Below are positions 15,121 through 24,864 of a DNA stretch of 49,344 bases, in pieces. A model generated the notes under the pieces. The model made no database searches, was not told the DNA's origin, and saw nothing but the letters and a program-made list of their open reading frames with translations. Origin of the DNA: Merdimonas faecis (GTDB lineage: Bacteria; Bacillota; Clostridia; Lachnospirales; Lachnospiraceae); assembly GCF_001754075.1 (NCBI RefSeq), contig NZ_MIEH01000019.1:1-49344 (forward strand), in the 5' to 3' direction. A program made the position numbers and the translations under genes. Each line of letters opens with the position of its first letter. Position 1 is the first letter of the stretch.

Positions 15121-15984
15121 ATGAAAAAGAGGAAAGTCAAAATAATTACGATAGATGAGAAGGAAGCAAATATAACGCATTATGTTAAAGAATCCAGGGA
15201 AAATACGGAACTTTCATATGAAGGATACGAATTGAAGTGGGAAGATCAGTTTGAAGGAAGTTCTCTGAACAGAGATGACTGGAATGTGGAGTTGCATGAT
15301 CCGGGATGGGTGAACAATGAGCTTCAGGCATATGTGGATTCTGAGGAGAATATCTATATTAAGGACGGTAAACTTGTCTTGAAACCTGTGGAGAAAGAAG
15401 AAGAGGGCGGAGGCGTCTCCTATACATCAGGACGTGTTAACACACAGAATAAACATGACTTCAAATATGGTTTGTTTGAAGCCAGGGTTAAGGTTCCTGA
15501 AGGCCAGGGATTCCTGCCGGCATTCTGGATGATGCCAACGAATGAAAATTTGTATGGCCAGTGGCCACGGTGCGGTGAAATAGACATTATGGAAGTCCTT
15601 GGTCATAAGACTGATACATGTTATGGAACGATCCACTATGGCAATCCGCACAGCGAAAGTCAGGGAAGCCATACTCTGACGGAAGGAAGTTTTTCCGAAG
15701 AATATCATGTGTTTGACGTTGAATGGGAACCTGGACGGATCAGCTGGTATGTGGACGGACGGTTGATACATACGGAAAATGACTGGTATTCTGCAACAGA
15801 GGGACAGGGAAAGATTACATATCCAGCGCCCTTTGACCAGCCTTTCTATATAATCTTGAATCTTGCGGTAGGCGGAAACTGGCCCGGAAATCCGGATTCG
15901 GATATTGAAAATGCAGCCTATTACATTGATTATGTAAAAGTATATCAGAAAAACAGCTATGAGAGAATGTTACAAAGTCTGTAG
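15121..15984 (+). CDS. GH16 beta-glucanase, cytoplasmic
   Basis: A 287-residue glycoside hydrolase family 16 enzyme of the laminarinase/lichenase type, which retains configuration while cutting beta-1,3- or mixed beta-1,3/1,4-glucan. The catalytic motif EIDIME covers residues 153-158, with nucleophile E153, assisting D155 and acid/base E158. YELKWEDQFEG and LKPV start the beta-jelly roll, and FYIILNLAVGGNWPGNP ends it. There is no signal peptide or lipobox, so it should act inside the cell on imported oligosaccharides. It has GGAGAG upstream, and heads the locus with an AraC regulator, two GH94 phosphorylases, an ABC importer and GH3. Substrate is inferred from family. Confidence 0.87.
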   Translation: MKKRKVKIITIDEKEANITHYVKESRENTELSYEGYELKWEDQFEGSSLNRDDWNVELHDPGWVNNELQAYVDSEENIYIKDGKLVLKPVEKEEEGGGVSYTSGRVNTQNKHDFKYGLFEARVKVPEGQGFLPAFWMMPTNENLYGQWPRCGEIDIMEVLGHKTDTCYGTIHYGNPHSESQGSHTLTEGSFSEEYHVFDVEWEPGRISWYVDGRLIHTENDWYSATEGQGKITYPAPFDQPFYIILNLAVGGNWPGNPDSDIENAAYYIDYVKVYQKNSYERMLQSL

Positions 15985-16040
15985 AGAATATTATTTTAAG
16001 AGGTTCGGGTGAAAGTGGAAATATTCGAAAATAAATCGAT

Positions 16041-16084
16041 AGAGTCGGGAATCCATGCTTGAATGGAGTCCCGGCTCTGTTATT
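16041..16084 (+). terminator. Terminator after GH16
   Basis: AGAGTCGGGAAT pairs with AGTCCCGGCTCT (one wobble and one mismatch), followed by GTTATTTTG. Confidence 0.6.
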
Positions 16085-16226
16085 TTGTGCGGCAAATAAT
16101 TATATCCATGTCAGTGACAGACGGAAAGAGATAAGGTATAATAATCGCAGAAGAGTACAATAAGTGGCGGTATTTGATATTGAGAATATTGTTTATGCAT
16201 TGAAAGGGAGAAGAGAGGAAATACGA

Positions 16227-16994
16227 ATGAGCTATAAACATGAATGGGTTCTGATAGAGGCAACAGACGATATTGATGAGATGGAACACAGAGAGCCTAC
16301 GGAAGAGTTTCTCTTCTATCGTGCGGTGGCCACTGGTGATATTGACAAGGTGAAACAGAATTGTGAACAGGAAAGGTTTATGTCTGATAAAGGAGTGGGG
16401 ATACTTTCTAAAGATCCGGTGACAAACCTTAAGTATCATTTTGTAATCACGACCGCCATGATTACCAGAATGTGCAGGGAACACGGAATGGAACTGGAAC
16501 AGGCTTTTCGCCTGAGCGATTTTTATATTCAGAAGTTGGATGATATCAATACAGAAGAAGAGGTACACAGGCTTCATGATGCGATGGTGATGGATTATAC
16601 AGAAAAAATGCGGAAATATTTCCGAAGCGATACCAATTCAAAGCATATTAATGCCTGTAAGGAATACATATATTCGCATATTAAAGAAAGGATCACAATA
16701 GAGGATCTCGCAGATGTACTGGGTGTATCTGCAAGCTATTTATCTAGGCTCTTTAAAAAAGAAGTAGGCGTATCTGTCAGCTCATATATTCGGAAAAGAA
16801 AGATTGAAATGGCAAAAAACCTGTTGAGGTTCAGTGACTATTCCATGATCGAGATAGCAAACCGGCTGTCTTTTTCCTCTCAAAGTCATTTTATTCAACA
16901 GTTTCGTGAAGTGGAGGGAATTACGCCAAAGAAATATCGGGATGAGTATTATATGGTCCAGTGGGATCTGGAAGAAGTATCAAAGACAGAATAA
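16227..16994 (+). CDS. AraC-family regulator of the glucan locus
   Basis: A 255-residue regulator with a C-terminal AraC/XylS double HTH (about residues 155-250). The HTH includes TIEDLADVLGVSASYLSRLF and SDYSMIEIANRLSFSSQSHF, with the conserved PKKYR near the end. The N-terminal ~145 residues are a helical domain (VATGDIDKVKQNCEQE) of the kind found in clostridial regulators of sugar utilisation, without a recognisable cupin. I chose ATG 16227, with GAGAGG upstream, although the frame is open from 16164. It lies between GH16 and the convergent phosphorylases and probably controls both glucan transcription units, perhaps at 22285-22342. Confidence 0.8.
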   Translation: MSYKHEWVLIEATDDIDEMEHREPTEEFLFYRAVATGDIDKVKQNCEQERFMSDKGVGILSKDPVTNLKYHFVITTAMITRMCREHGMELEQAFRLSDFYIQKLDDINTEEEVHRLHDAMVMDYTEKMRKYFRSDTNSKHINACKEYIYSHIKERITIEDLADVLGVSASYLSRLFKKEVGVSVSSYIRKRKIEMAKNLLRFSDYSMIEIANRLSFSSQSHFIQQFREVEGITPKKYRDEYYMVQWDLEEVSKTE

Positions 16995-17017
16995 AGAGGT
17001 TATATGTATAATGGAGG

Positions 17018-17050
17018 GAAGCCGGGATGCAGCAGTATCCCGGCTTCATT
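17018..17050. terminator. Terminator between convergent AraC and GH94 genes
   Basis: GAAGCCGGGAT and ATCCCGGCTTC are perfectly complementary around an 8-base loop and lie in the 64-base gap between the two convergent genes. The flanks are AT-rich and it can serve both directions. Confidence 0.75.
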
Positions 17051-17058
17051 ATGAAAAG

Positions 17059-19470
17059 CTATAAAGTAAGCAAAATGTCATTCTGAGGTTCCAGAAGTTT
17101 TTCAGGAATGTAGTTATCTGTAAGTTCCTGGCCATTCAACAGCAGGCGTGTAAAACCGGATTCCCGGTGCTCCGGGTTTTCTACACGGATGTGCAAATGT
17201 CTGCCCCGGAAGTCCTTTTCAAGCTCAAAGGAGGACCAGGATTTTGGAATTGCCGGTGCGATTCGTAGTCCTTCCAGATCTGGACGCAGACCTAGAATAC
17301 CTTCTACACAGCCGACCATTACAGTGGAAGCGGTTCCTGTCAGCCAGTGGACGTGAGAACGGCCAAAATGTACGCTGGCTCGGCCTTCGGTGAACTGGCC
17401 GTAGCAGTAAGGCTCCAGTTGCCGAATCTCTGCCCGGTCATTCTGGGCAGAAGGAGCATTTTCCAGGAAGTAGTTAAATGCACGTTCTCCATGCCCGCGG
17501 AGAGCTTCTGCAAGGATTAGCCATCCTTGTGACTGAGAGAAGATGCCGGCGTTTTCTTTGGTACCTTGATTATAGATCACTGCGAGAGCGCCGGTAAAGG
17601 CGTGTTCATGATACGGAGGATCCATCAGGATCGCGCCATATTCTGTGTTCAGCCGGTTATATACATTTTCCAGAGCGGCATCTGCCTGGGCATCATTTGC
17701 AAAACGGCTGATGACAGACCAGCTCTGAGGATTCAGCCACATGTTGGCCTCCGGATCTTCCGGTGCGCCGATACGTTCGCCTGTTTCTGTGTACCCCCGG
17801 ATAAATCTGTCTGTATCCCAGCAGAGAGTCTGAATCTTTTCTTTCATATCTTTAATCTGGTCATCAAGCCACAGACTGTATTCCGTGTCGTTTTTGTACA
17901 CCGCGAATTCCTTTGAAATTAATAACGCATAATAGAACTGCATTGCTACAAATGTAGATTCCCCATCTGCTCCAAGTCTGAGACAGTCGTTCCAGTCGGC
18001 ATAGAGTCCTGCAGGCATGCCGTGAGGTCCCAGATGATCCAGTGAGAACTGAATGGCTCTCTTCAGATGTTCGTATACGGTACCTTCATCCTGGTTTGCG
18101 AAAGGAATGATCTCATTCAGAAATGCCGTATTACCGGTTTCGGCAATATATTTGTATACAGTTGGGAAGAGCCAGAGAGCATCGTCTGCCCGATAGGCAG
18201 GATGTCCGGTTGCCTGTACGTAGGAAGCATCATCCGGCGTATCTTCATGTCCCGGATTGTGATGGAATTTTACAAGTGGAAGTCCGCCGCCGTTATCGAC
18301 TTGAGCAGAAAGCATAAAACGGATTTTGTCACAGGCCATTTCAGGATCCAGATGAATGATTCCCTGGATATCCTGGACGGTGTCCCGGTAACCATATCCG
18401 TTTCTAAGTCCGCAATATACGAAAGATGCGGCCCTTGACCAGACAAAGGTGATAAAGCAGTTGTAGGCATTCCATGTGTTAATCATCGTATTGAATGCCG
18501 GGTCAGGGGTATGGATCTGAAGGTGATCCAGTTTTTCATACCAGTCTTCTTTTAATGCGTCGATTTCCGCTTCAAGTTGCACAGATGGATCCGTATATGA
18601 GGAAAGGATTCTGGCGGCTTCATCGGAAGATTTCATGCCCAGAATAAAGAGTATGGTCTTAGATTCTTCCGGAGCAAGGGAGACGGTACAGGAAAGAGCG
18701 CCACAGGAATTTCCGTTGTTACTAAGCGTATTTTCCAGTTGGCCGGAAGTGACGCCGACAGGGTCGCCATATCCGTGATAGGGGCCAAGGAAAGCGCTTT
18801 TATCTCCGCAGTAGGAAGATACTTCCCTTCCGGCCAGACCGAAGAACCGCTCGGTGACCTGTTTGTCATCTACTTTTTCATCGTCATGCAAGGCGTCAAG
18901 ATTACCGTGAATCTGCTGTATAATCCGGTTTCCCTCGAAGAGGGTGCGGGTGATGAACAGAGAATACTGGAGATTCACCTGATCCTGTTCATAATTACTG
19001 TGATTGGTAAATTCCGCATATCCGGTCAGTGTAAGATTTCGTGTTGCTTCGGAACAGTTCTTCACTGTAAGAGCCCAGACTTCGTATGTTTCTCCCAGGG
19101 GGACATAGTAACATGCCTCGGAATGGATGCCGGAATAGTCGGCAAGCATCCGCGTATAGCCCATCCCGTGGCAGCATTTGCTCTGGTAATGCTCCAGGTC
19201 TTTACCAACCGGTTGCCAGGAGGCAGACCAGTAATCGCGGGAATCATTATCCCGAATATAGAGGTAGCGCCCCGGCTGATCAAACTGATTAAAGATATAG
19301 CGAAGGATCCGTCCGTTGGCACCGGATTTGGCGAAGCTATAGCCACCAGCGTTATTGGAAATGATCGCACCATACTGGGGAGAACCAAGATAGTTTACCC
19401 AGGGAGCCGGGGTGTCCGGGTGATCGATCACGTATTCTCTGTTTTTGTCGTCAAAATATCCATATTTCAT
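17059..19470 (-). CDS. GH94 glycoside phosphorylase (cellobiose-phosphorylase-like)
   Basis: An 803-residue GH94 inverting phosphorylase, which cleaves a beta-glucoside with inorganic phosphate to give alpha-glucose-1-phosphate. The N-terminal beta-sandwich has APWVNYLGSPQYGAIISN, and the (alpha/alpha)6 catalytic domain has YADWNDCLRLG with the general acid at about D495, close to the catalytic Asp490 of Cellulomonas cellobiose phosphorylase. Length and the GLRNGYGYRDTVQDI segment fit cellobiose phosphorylase better than the larger family members; laminaribiose cannot be excluded. The ATG at 19470 has AAAGGAT upstream; the longer frame to 19602 overlaps the upstream gene. Second gene of a two-gene operon, 20 bases after its partner. 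Confidence 0.85.
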   Translation of the reverse strand: MKYGYFDDKNREYVIDHPDTPAPWVNYLGSPQYGAIISNNAGGYSFAKSGANGRILRYIFNQFDQPGRYLYIRDNDSRDYWSASWQPVGKDLEHYQSKCCHGMGYTRMLADYSGIHSEACYYVPLGETYEVWALTVKNCSEATRNLTLTGYAEFTNHSNYEQDQVNLQYSLFITRTLFEGNRIIQQIHGNLDALHDDEKVDDKQVTERFFGLAGREVSSYCGDKSAFLGPYHGYGDPVGVTSGQLENTLSNNGNSCGALSCTVSLAPEESKTILFILGMKSSDEAARILSSYTDPSVQLEAEIDALKEDWYEKLDHLQIHTPDPAFNTMINTWNAYNCFITFVWSRAASFVYCGLRNGYGYRDTVQDIQGIIHLDPEMACDKIRFMLSAQVDNGGGLPLVKFHHNPGHEDTPDDASYVQATGHPAYRADDALWLFPTVYKYIAETGNTAFLNEIIPFANQDEGTVYEHLKRAIQFSLDHLGPHGMPAGLYADWNDCLRLGADGESTFVAMQFYYALLISKEFAVYKNDTEYSLWLDDQIKDMKEKIQTLCWDTDRFIRGYTETGERIGAPEDPEANMWLNPQSWSVISRFANDAQADAALENVYNRLNTEYGAILMDPPYHEHAFTGALAVIYNQGTKENAGIFSQSQGWLILAEALRGHGERAFNYFLENAPSAQNDRAEIRQLEPYCYGQFTEGRASVHFGRSHVHWLTGTASTVMVGCVEGILGLRPDLEGLRIAPAIPKSWSSFELEKDFRGRHLHIRVENPEHRESGFTRLLLNGQELTDNYIPEKLLEPQNDILLTL

Positions 19471-19490
19471 ATTATTATACCTATCCTTTT

Positions 19491-22202
19491 TTAAACTAAG
19501 TGAATTACAATGTGATTGTTCCGGGAAGGAAGAGCTATAATGGTTTCCCGCGACAACATTGTATAGTTTGGGCTGTCGATTTTCAGGTACTCCTGATTGC
19601 ACGTTGCAGAACCTGTTATGTAGTTTCCGTATTCTTTGTGCTCCGAATTAATATAGGTGACGGTGAACTCTTTGCCTGCAAAAGTCAGCTGTACGGAGGC
19701 TGTTCCGGTTTCGTCGAACTGTTCTGCGGTCAGTTTTGGTTCCATCAGAAGATTTCCTGCTTCACCGCGGACGCCGAACACCTGCGTGATCATGGTCAGC
19801 ATGAACCAGCTGGCGGCACCAGTAAGGTAATGATACATTCCCCGGCCATCAGAACGGAAATATTCCGGAATACCAGGATAGATATGACTGGTGTCAAAAT
19901 CCAGAGCCGTATCGGCGAGTGTGCGCAGTGCTTTCCAGCCTTCCCGGGCAAAACCGCGCTGATAAAGTGCGTATGCGAACATCACCGTCATATGGGAAAA
20001 GACCGCGCCATTTTCTTTTTCTCCATAGGCGAAGCCGAACATACGCCCCATGTCAAATTTCAGTTCCTGAAAATCGGTATTCAGACGGTAACCTCCGATG
20101 TCTTTTCGGTACAGATATCTGTCAGCGCCGGTAACGATTTGCCGGATCTGCTGTGGAGACGCCACTTGTCCCATGATGGCGAACACCTGTCCGGTGAGCA
20201 TCATGCGGACATCTCCTGGTTTTTTCGAGTATCGTTCTACAGCCTGTCCATGATTGTCGTAATAACTGTTGAACCAGCCCTCATTTTCCTGTCCGCAGAT
20301 CCACTCCTGATTCCGGATATGTTCGGTCAGCCATTCGGCTTTCAGTTCCAGATCGGATGCTAGTGATGCGTAGGAGATAAGGAAACGTTGACCGCTGATA
20401 GTATGACGGCAACTTTTGACATATTTATGGAGAATCTCTGATTTTCTGGAAATGCTGTCATACAGCGCGCGATCATGGCCAAGAAGAATCTGGATCTCAT
20501 ACAGAAGTTCGGTTTCGCTCTGGCCGGAGTATGCTTCCAGGAGTCGTATCATACGTGCCAGATTACGCAGGTTGCCGGCATAAGCACAGGTAAAGGCCAC
20601 GCTTTCTCCGCGGTCCGGCGCCATATCCAGGGCGTCATTCCAGTCGGCGTCACGGAGCCGGTAGATATTATGCTCACCTATTTCGTAGAAGGCGCTCAGC
20701 TGCTGGATGAGCAGATGTTCCAGAATGCTTCCTTTATAGATGACATCGGCCTGAGTCATCTGCTTGTTTCCCTGTTCTGAAGACCACAGTTGATCCCGAA
20801 GCCTGCCGCGTTCTGTCTGTGCATCTTTAAAATAAGGAACTTTCCGGTTAAGGATATCAATATCACCTGTCTGATCGATATACAGCTGGGTAGTGATCAA
20901 AGGCCAGAGAGCATGGTCCATCCAGACACGGGTGATGTTGTTGCGGTCAGCGATAAAGTTGCCTTCTCCATTTCCAATGATAGTGGCATTGGTTCCATCG
21001 ATCCGGACGCCTCCGTAATTATTCTCAATCATTTTACCTACGTTCTGCGGATCCATGAGGAGAAGAGACAGGCAGTCCTGCCAGAGATCCCTCCATCCCC
21101 GTCCACCGCGGCCGTAATCATGGTGCGGAAGGAAGGAACATCCGTAGATCCTGCGCAGATAAGGCTGGAAGCAGACCCATTTCATAAACATATCCTGGTC
21201 CGGGTTCCCGGTATGGAATGTAACGTTTACCTTTTCTGCCCAGTATCGGATGGTTTCGTCCAAAGCAGCCTGTATCTTTTCGACAGATGAATATTCTTCA
21301 TATATTTTCCGGATTTCATCCCGGTCTGTATCGGCGCCCAGTAATATGGCGTATTGGATTCCCTGTCCTGGGGCAAGGGAGATCTCCGGGAAAGCAAAAG
21401 CGCCGATGGCTTCTTTGCCGGCGACAGAAGTTCCGCAGGGAACACCGTTAAAGGACTCATAGACAGCACGCGGATGAGTGTAACTTCCCCCTTCTCCGAT
21501 AAATTCTTCTACAGTGGGATAAAATCTTTCCGGCTTTTGTCCAAGGGAACTGAAACCATATACATAGTAAACGGTGTGGTTCTTCCGATGTCCCCGCTCA
21601 TCGAAGGACATGGTAGGGCAGACTGTGATTCCGTTTGCTTCTGTTTCGATTCGGTGGAGCATGGAAGTGACATTTCTATGATCTCTTAGATTGTCAGCGC
21701 TTCTGCCGTAGATGGGAATTGCGGCATATGGAGTGAGATTCTGCACTTTCTCGGATTGGTTCTGTATGGCAATATGCATGATCTCCACGTTATTGTTCCA
21801 GGGAACAAAAGAAACGATTCTTAATTTCAGCGCCGGGGCAGAAGAGGTCCGTTCCAGGCAGTGCCACATGAAGCCGGCGTGTAAAATACATTTTTCCTGA
21901 TCCGGTGTGAATTTTCTACTTTCCTGTTCATCAGAGGCGCCTGTAATGGAAGTAATTCTGCCGTCGTCAGATTTCAGCCAGAAATTCCTGGTGGCGCGGT
22001 TGCTGTGCAGGTTTTCTGAACTGACCGGTTCAAGCAGGAAGGTTTCCTGATCGAGTTTGGAATCGCCTCCGAGGATAGGCGTGACACAGCTTTTTAATCC
22101 TTTTTCCGAAGCCAGTGGAAAGTAAAGATAACTTGTATTCTCAGGATGTTCTACAGAGAAGCTTCCGTTATTATCCGTAAATTGCGTATGCTTCAATTTC
22201 AT
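19491..22202 (-). CDS. GH94 glycoside phosphorylase, second type
   Basis: A 903-residue GH94 enzyme, distant from the 803-residue neighbour. The catalytic block is RDADWNDALDMAPDRGES with general acid near D523, and the sugar-binding HHDYGRGGRGWRDLWQD segment precedes it. Its length is near that of laminaribiose phosphorylases as I recall them (about 900 residues), shorter than 1,2-beta-oligoglucan phosphorylases (about 1100). With GH16 in the locus, action on beta-1,3-oligosaccharides is plausible, but this is inference. It begins after a GAAAGGAG site and shares the 246-base divergent region with the binding-protein gene. It is probably cytoplasmic, with no signal peptide. Confidence 0.83.
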   Translation of the reverse strand: MKLKHTQFTDNNGSFSVEHPENTSYLYFPLASEKGLKSCVTPILGGDSKLDQETFLLEPVSSENLHSNRATRNFWLKSDDGRITSITGASDEQESRKFTPDQEKCILHAGFMWHCLERTSSAPALKLRIVSFVPWNNNVEIMHIAIQNQSEKVQNLTPYAAIPIYGRSADNLRDHRNVTSMLHRIETEANGITVCPTMSFDERGHRKNHTVYYVYGFSSLGQKPERFYPTVEEFIGEGGSYTHPRAVYESFNGVPCGTSVAGKEAIGAFAFPEISLAPGQGIQYAILLGADTDRDEIRKIYEEYSSVEKIQAALDETIRYWAEKVNVTFHTGNPDQDMFMKWVCFQPYLRRIYGCSFLPHHDYGRGGRGWRDLWQDCLSLLLMDPQNVGKMIENNYGGVRIDGTNATIIGNGEGNFIADRNNITRVWMDHALWPLITTQLYIDQTGDIDILNRKVPYFKDAQTERGRLRDQLWSSEQGNKQMTQADVIYKGSILEHLLIQQLSAFYEIGEHNIYRLRDADWNDALDMAPDRGESVAFTCAYAGNLRNLARMIRLLEAYSGQSETELLYEIQILLGHDRALYDSISRKSEILHKYVKSCRHTISGQRFLISYASLASDLELKAEWLTEHIRNQEWICGQENEGWFNSYYDNHGQAVERYSKKPGDVRMMLTGQVFAIMGQVASPQQIRQIVTGADRYLYRKDIGGYRLNTDFQELKFDMGRMFGFAYGEKENGAVFSHMTVMFAYALYQRGFAREGWKALRTLADTALDFDTSHIYPGIPEYFRSDGRGMYHYLTGAASWFMLTMITQVFGVRGEAGNLLMEPKLTAEQFDETGTASVQLTFAGKEFTVTYINSEHKEYGNYITGSATCNQEYLKIDSPNYTMLSRETIIALPSRNNHIVIHLV

Positions 22203-22284
22203 GACTCCTTTCTCTCTATATTTATTTTATGCTATGCATTATATAGAAAATCTCATATGCTAAAAATCAGAAAAAGGGATAAAA

Positions 22285-22342
22285 ATATCAGAATCATGAC
22301 ATGAAATCGTCTGTTTTCTAAGATGTGTCATGAATCTGATAT
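22285..22342. promoter_or_regulatory. Long inverted repeat between divergent glucan operons
   Basis: Arms ATATCAGAATCATGACA (22285-22301) and TGTCATGAATCTGATAT (22326-22342) are complementary at 16 of 17 positions, and flanking A/T bases extend the pairing to about 20. The 24-base spacer puts arm centres 41 bases apart, about four helical turns. Arm 2 overlaps the expected -35 of a TATAAT at 22356-22361 for the plus-strand operon; on the minus strand TATAAT lies at 22243-22238. It suits a regulator bound to both arms, probably the AraC protein at 16227. Confidence 0.6.
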
Positions 22343-22448
22343 TTTGCAGAAAATCTATAATATATCGAATTCGGGAGATTGGGATATAATCATCACAACA
22401 CAGGCGGGAGGAGGTCCTGCCGGAAATATGATATAGGAGGAATAAACA

Positions 22449-23831
22449 ATGAGAAAGAAAGTAATTGCATCTCTTTTAACAGCAACAGCTGTTGTAGGAA
22501 TGCTGGCTGGCTGCGGCGGAAGCTCTGATTCGGGTTCCGACACAGCAGCATCCGGGGAAGAAGGAAAAGTTATCAACATTTATAGCTGGAATGACGAATT
22601 CCGCACACGTCTGGAAGCAATTTATCCGGAGGTTGAAAGTACATCTGATGATGGAACGGTAACAACTCTTAAGGATGGAACAGAGATTCACTGGATCATC
22701 AATCCGAATCAAGATGGTGTATATCAACAGAAATTGGATGAAGCATTGTTGAATCAGGCTGATGCTGCAGCAGATGATAAAATTGATATTTTTCTTTCAG
22801 AGACGGATTATGTATATAAGTACACGGATGCCGATGCTGATGTAGCAATGCCGCTGGAAGATCTGGGAATTGATCCGGATACAGATCTGGCAGACCAGTA
22901 TGAATTTACGAAGACAACCGCTTCGGATCAGAATGGTGTACAGAGAGGATCCACCTGGCAGTGCTGTCCGGGACTTCTTGTATATAGAAGAGACATTGCG
23001 AAAGATGTTTTTGGAACCGATGATCCGGCGACAGTAGGAGAGAAAGTAAAAGACTGGGATACTCTTGCAGCAACAGCAGAAGAATTGAAAGCAAAAGGAT
23101 ATTATACTTTCGCATCTTACGCAGATACATTCCGTCTCTATGGCAACAGCATTGATGAGCCATGGGTGGAATCCGGTGAAACAGTAATCAATATAAATCA
23201 GAACATCATGGACTGGGTTGATGATTCAAAAGAATGGCTGGATGCAGGATATTTTGACAAGACTGTAAAAGGCCAGTGGAATGATGACTGGAATAAATCC
23301 ATGAGTTCATCTTCTAAAGTATTTGCTTTCCTGCTTCCTGCATGGGGAATTGATTTTACCCTTAGCCCGAACTGGGACGGAGAAGATGGGGCATGGGCGG
23401 TTACCAATCCTCCGCAGGAATATAACTGGGGCGGATCTTATATCCATGCCTGCACCGGTACCGACAATCCAGAACATGTAAAAGACATTATCCTGTCTCT
23501 TACAGCAGATAAAGATAACCTGATCAAAATTTCCAAGGATTATCTTGATTTTACCAATACAGTAAGCGGAATGCAGGAAGCTGCAAAAGATCCGGAATTT
23601 GCTTCTGAATTTCTGGGCGGACAGAATCCGTATGAATATTTTGCACCGGTAGCAGAGAACATTCAGATTGCTCCGCTTTCCGCATATGATCAGGGTTGTG
23701 TAGAGCTGATCCAGAATTCTTTCAGCGATTACTTCCAGGGAAATGTTGATTATGACAAAGCAAAATCTAATTTTGAAACAGCAATTATCGAAAGATATCC
23801 GGACATTACAGAAGTTGCATGGCCGGAATAA
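22449..23831 (+). CDS. Sugar ABC transporter substrate-binding lipoprotein
   Basis: A 460-residue extracellular solute-binding protein of family 1. A lipoprotein signal peptide spans residues 1-21, with lipobox LAGC and acylated Cys22, followed by a Gly/Ser/Asp-rich linker. The mature part shows the periplasmic-binding fold (INIYSWNDEF start, LLPAWGIDF and YNWGGSYIHAC). It should deliver beta-gluco-oligosaccharides to the permeases at 23899 and 24864. AGGAGG lies 7-8 bases upstream. The 3' hairpin at 23842 may keep its mRNA more abundant than the permease part. No ATPase gene is in the locus, so a shared MsmK-like ATPase elsewhere is probable. Confidence 0.87.
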   Translation: MRKKVIASLLTATAVVGMLAGCGGSSDSGSDTAASGEEGKVINIYSWNDEFRTRLEAIYPEVESTSDDGTVTTLKDGTEIHWIINPNQDGVYQQKLDEALLNQADAAADDKIDIFLSETDYVYKYTDADADVAMPLEDLGIDPDTDLADQYEFTKTTASDQNGVQRGSTWQCCPGLLVYRRDIAKDVFGTDDPATVGEKVKDWDTLAATAEELKAKGYYTFASYADTFRLYGNSIDEPWVESGETVININQNIMDWVDDSKEWLDAGYFDKTVKGQWNDDWNKSMSSSSKVFAFLLPAWGIDFTLSPNWDGEDGAWAVTNPPQEYNWGGSYIHACTGTDNPEHVKDIILSLTADKDNLIKISKDYLDFTNTVSGMQEAAKDPEFASEFLGGQNPYEYFAPVAENIQIAPLSAYDQGCVELIQNSFSDYFQGNVDYDKAKSNFETAIIERYPDITEVAWPE

Positions 23832-23841
23832 GTTTGAAACG

Positions 23842-23871
23842 GCTGCCGTATGAAGAGACCTCATACGGCAG
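23842..23871 (+). other. mRNA hairpin after the binding-protein gene
   Basis: GCTGCCGTATGA and TCATACGGCAGC form a perfect 12-bp stem with loop AGAGAC-like, with no T tract. Such hairpins between binding-protein and permease genes protect the upstream mRNA or cause partial termination, giving excess binding protein. Confidence 0.7.
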
Positions 23872-23898
23872 CTGACGAATAGAAAGGAACAGTAGTTT

Positions 23899-24864
23899 AT
23901 GAAAAAGAAATCAAAAAGCGTCAGTTACGCGAAATGGGGATACGTATTTATCATACCGTTTTTCCTCTGTTATTTCATTTTCTCTCTGATTCCGCTGGTT
24001 GATACGGTGCGTTATAGTTTTTTCGAATATTACCGTTCGGGAATTAAAGAAATAGGACCGAATTTTATCGGAATGGAGAATTATGTCAGTCTTCTTCAGT
24101 CGGATATGCTTGATTATACAGGAAATACCATCATTTTATGGGTGATTGGGTTCATTCCTCAGATTGTTATAGCGCTGTTGCTGGCAAACTGGTTTACCGA
24201 TATAAGGATGAAGATCCGAGGCAAGCAGTTTTTTAAGGTTGTAATCTATTTGCCAAATCTGATCATGGCATCAGCATTTGCAATGTTGTTTTTCGCGCTT
24301 TTTTCTACAAATGGACCGATTAATTCCATTCTGACATCAGCTGACCTGATTGAAAAACCGATTGATTTCATGGGAACTGTATTTGGAACCAGATCATTGA
24401 TCGGATTGATGAATTTTCTGATGTGGTTTGGAAATACAACCATTATGCTGATGGCTGCTATCATGGGTATCAGCCCGGATGTATTTGAAGCCTGTGAGTT
24501 AGATGGATGTACCGGAATTAAGAGATTCTTTTATATTACACTTCCTCTGATTCGTCCGATCCTGGCGTATACGCTGATCACATCCATTATCGGTGGATTA
24601 CAGATGTTCGATGTGCCGCAGATTCTGACAAACGGACAAGGTAATCCGGACCGTACTTCAATGACTCTGATTATGTTCCTGAACAGTCATCTGAAGAGCA
24701 AGAACTATGGAATGGCGGGAGCATTATCTGTATATCTGTTCATCGTCAGCGGTATCCTGTGTTTCTTTGTTTATAGAATGACTAACGGAAATGAGGAGGA
24801 AGCGGCGAAAAAGGCTGCAAGAAAGGCAGCGAAAAAACAGGCAAAGAAAGGGGGAGTTCGGTAA
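23899..24864 (+). CDS. Sugar ABC transporter permease (first, MalF-like)
   Basis: A 321-residue inner-membrane permease of the carbohydrate uptake 1 family with about six membrane segments. The coupling EAA loop reads EACELDGCTGIKRFFYITLPL, in the usual place before the last two segments. The C-terminal tail is strongly basic (Lys/Ala-rich). It forms the channel with the next permease, for oligosaccharides captured by the lipoprotein at 22449. The stop codon overlaps the next start by one base (TAATG), which indicates coupled translation. An AAAGGAA site precedes the ATG. Confidence 0.87.
   Translation: MKKKSKSVSYAKWGYVFIIPFFLCYFIFSLIPLVDTVRYSFFEYYRSGIKEIGPNFIGMENYVSLLQSDMLDYTGNTIILWVIGFIPQIVIALLLANWFTDIRMKIRGKQFFKVVIYLPNLIMASAFAMLFFALFSTNGPINSILTSADLIEKPIDFMGTVFGTRSLIGLMNFLMWFGNTTIMLMAAIMGISPDVFEACELDGCTGIKRFFYITLPLIRPILAYTLITSIIGGLQMFDVPQILTNGQGNPDRTSMTLIMFLNSHLKSKNYGMAGALSVYLFIVSGILCFFVYRMTNGNEEEAAKKAARKAAKKQAKKGGVR

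Noticed and set aside
18739-20363. Long plus-strand open frames opposite the GH94 genes
   Set aside because: The minus strand carries both full-length GH94 enzymes with catalytic motifs; the plus frames are shadows.
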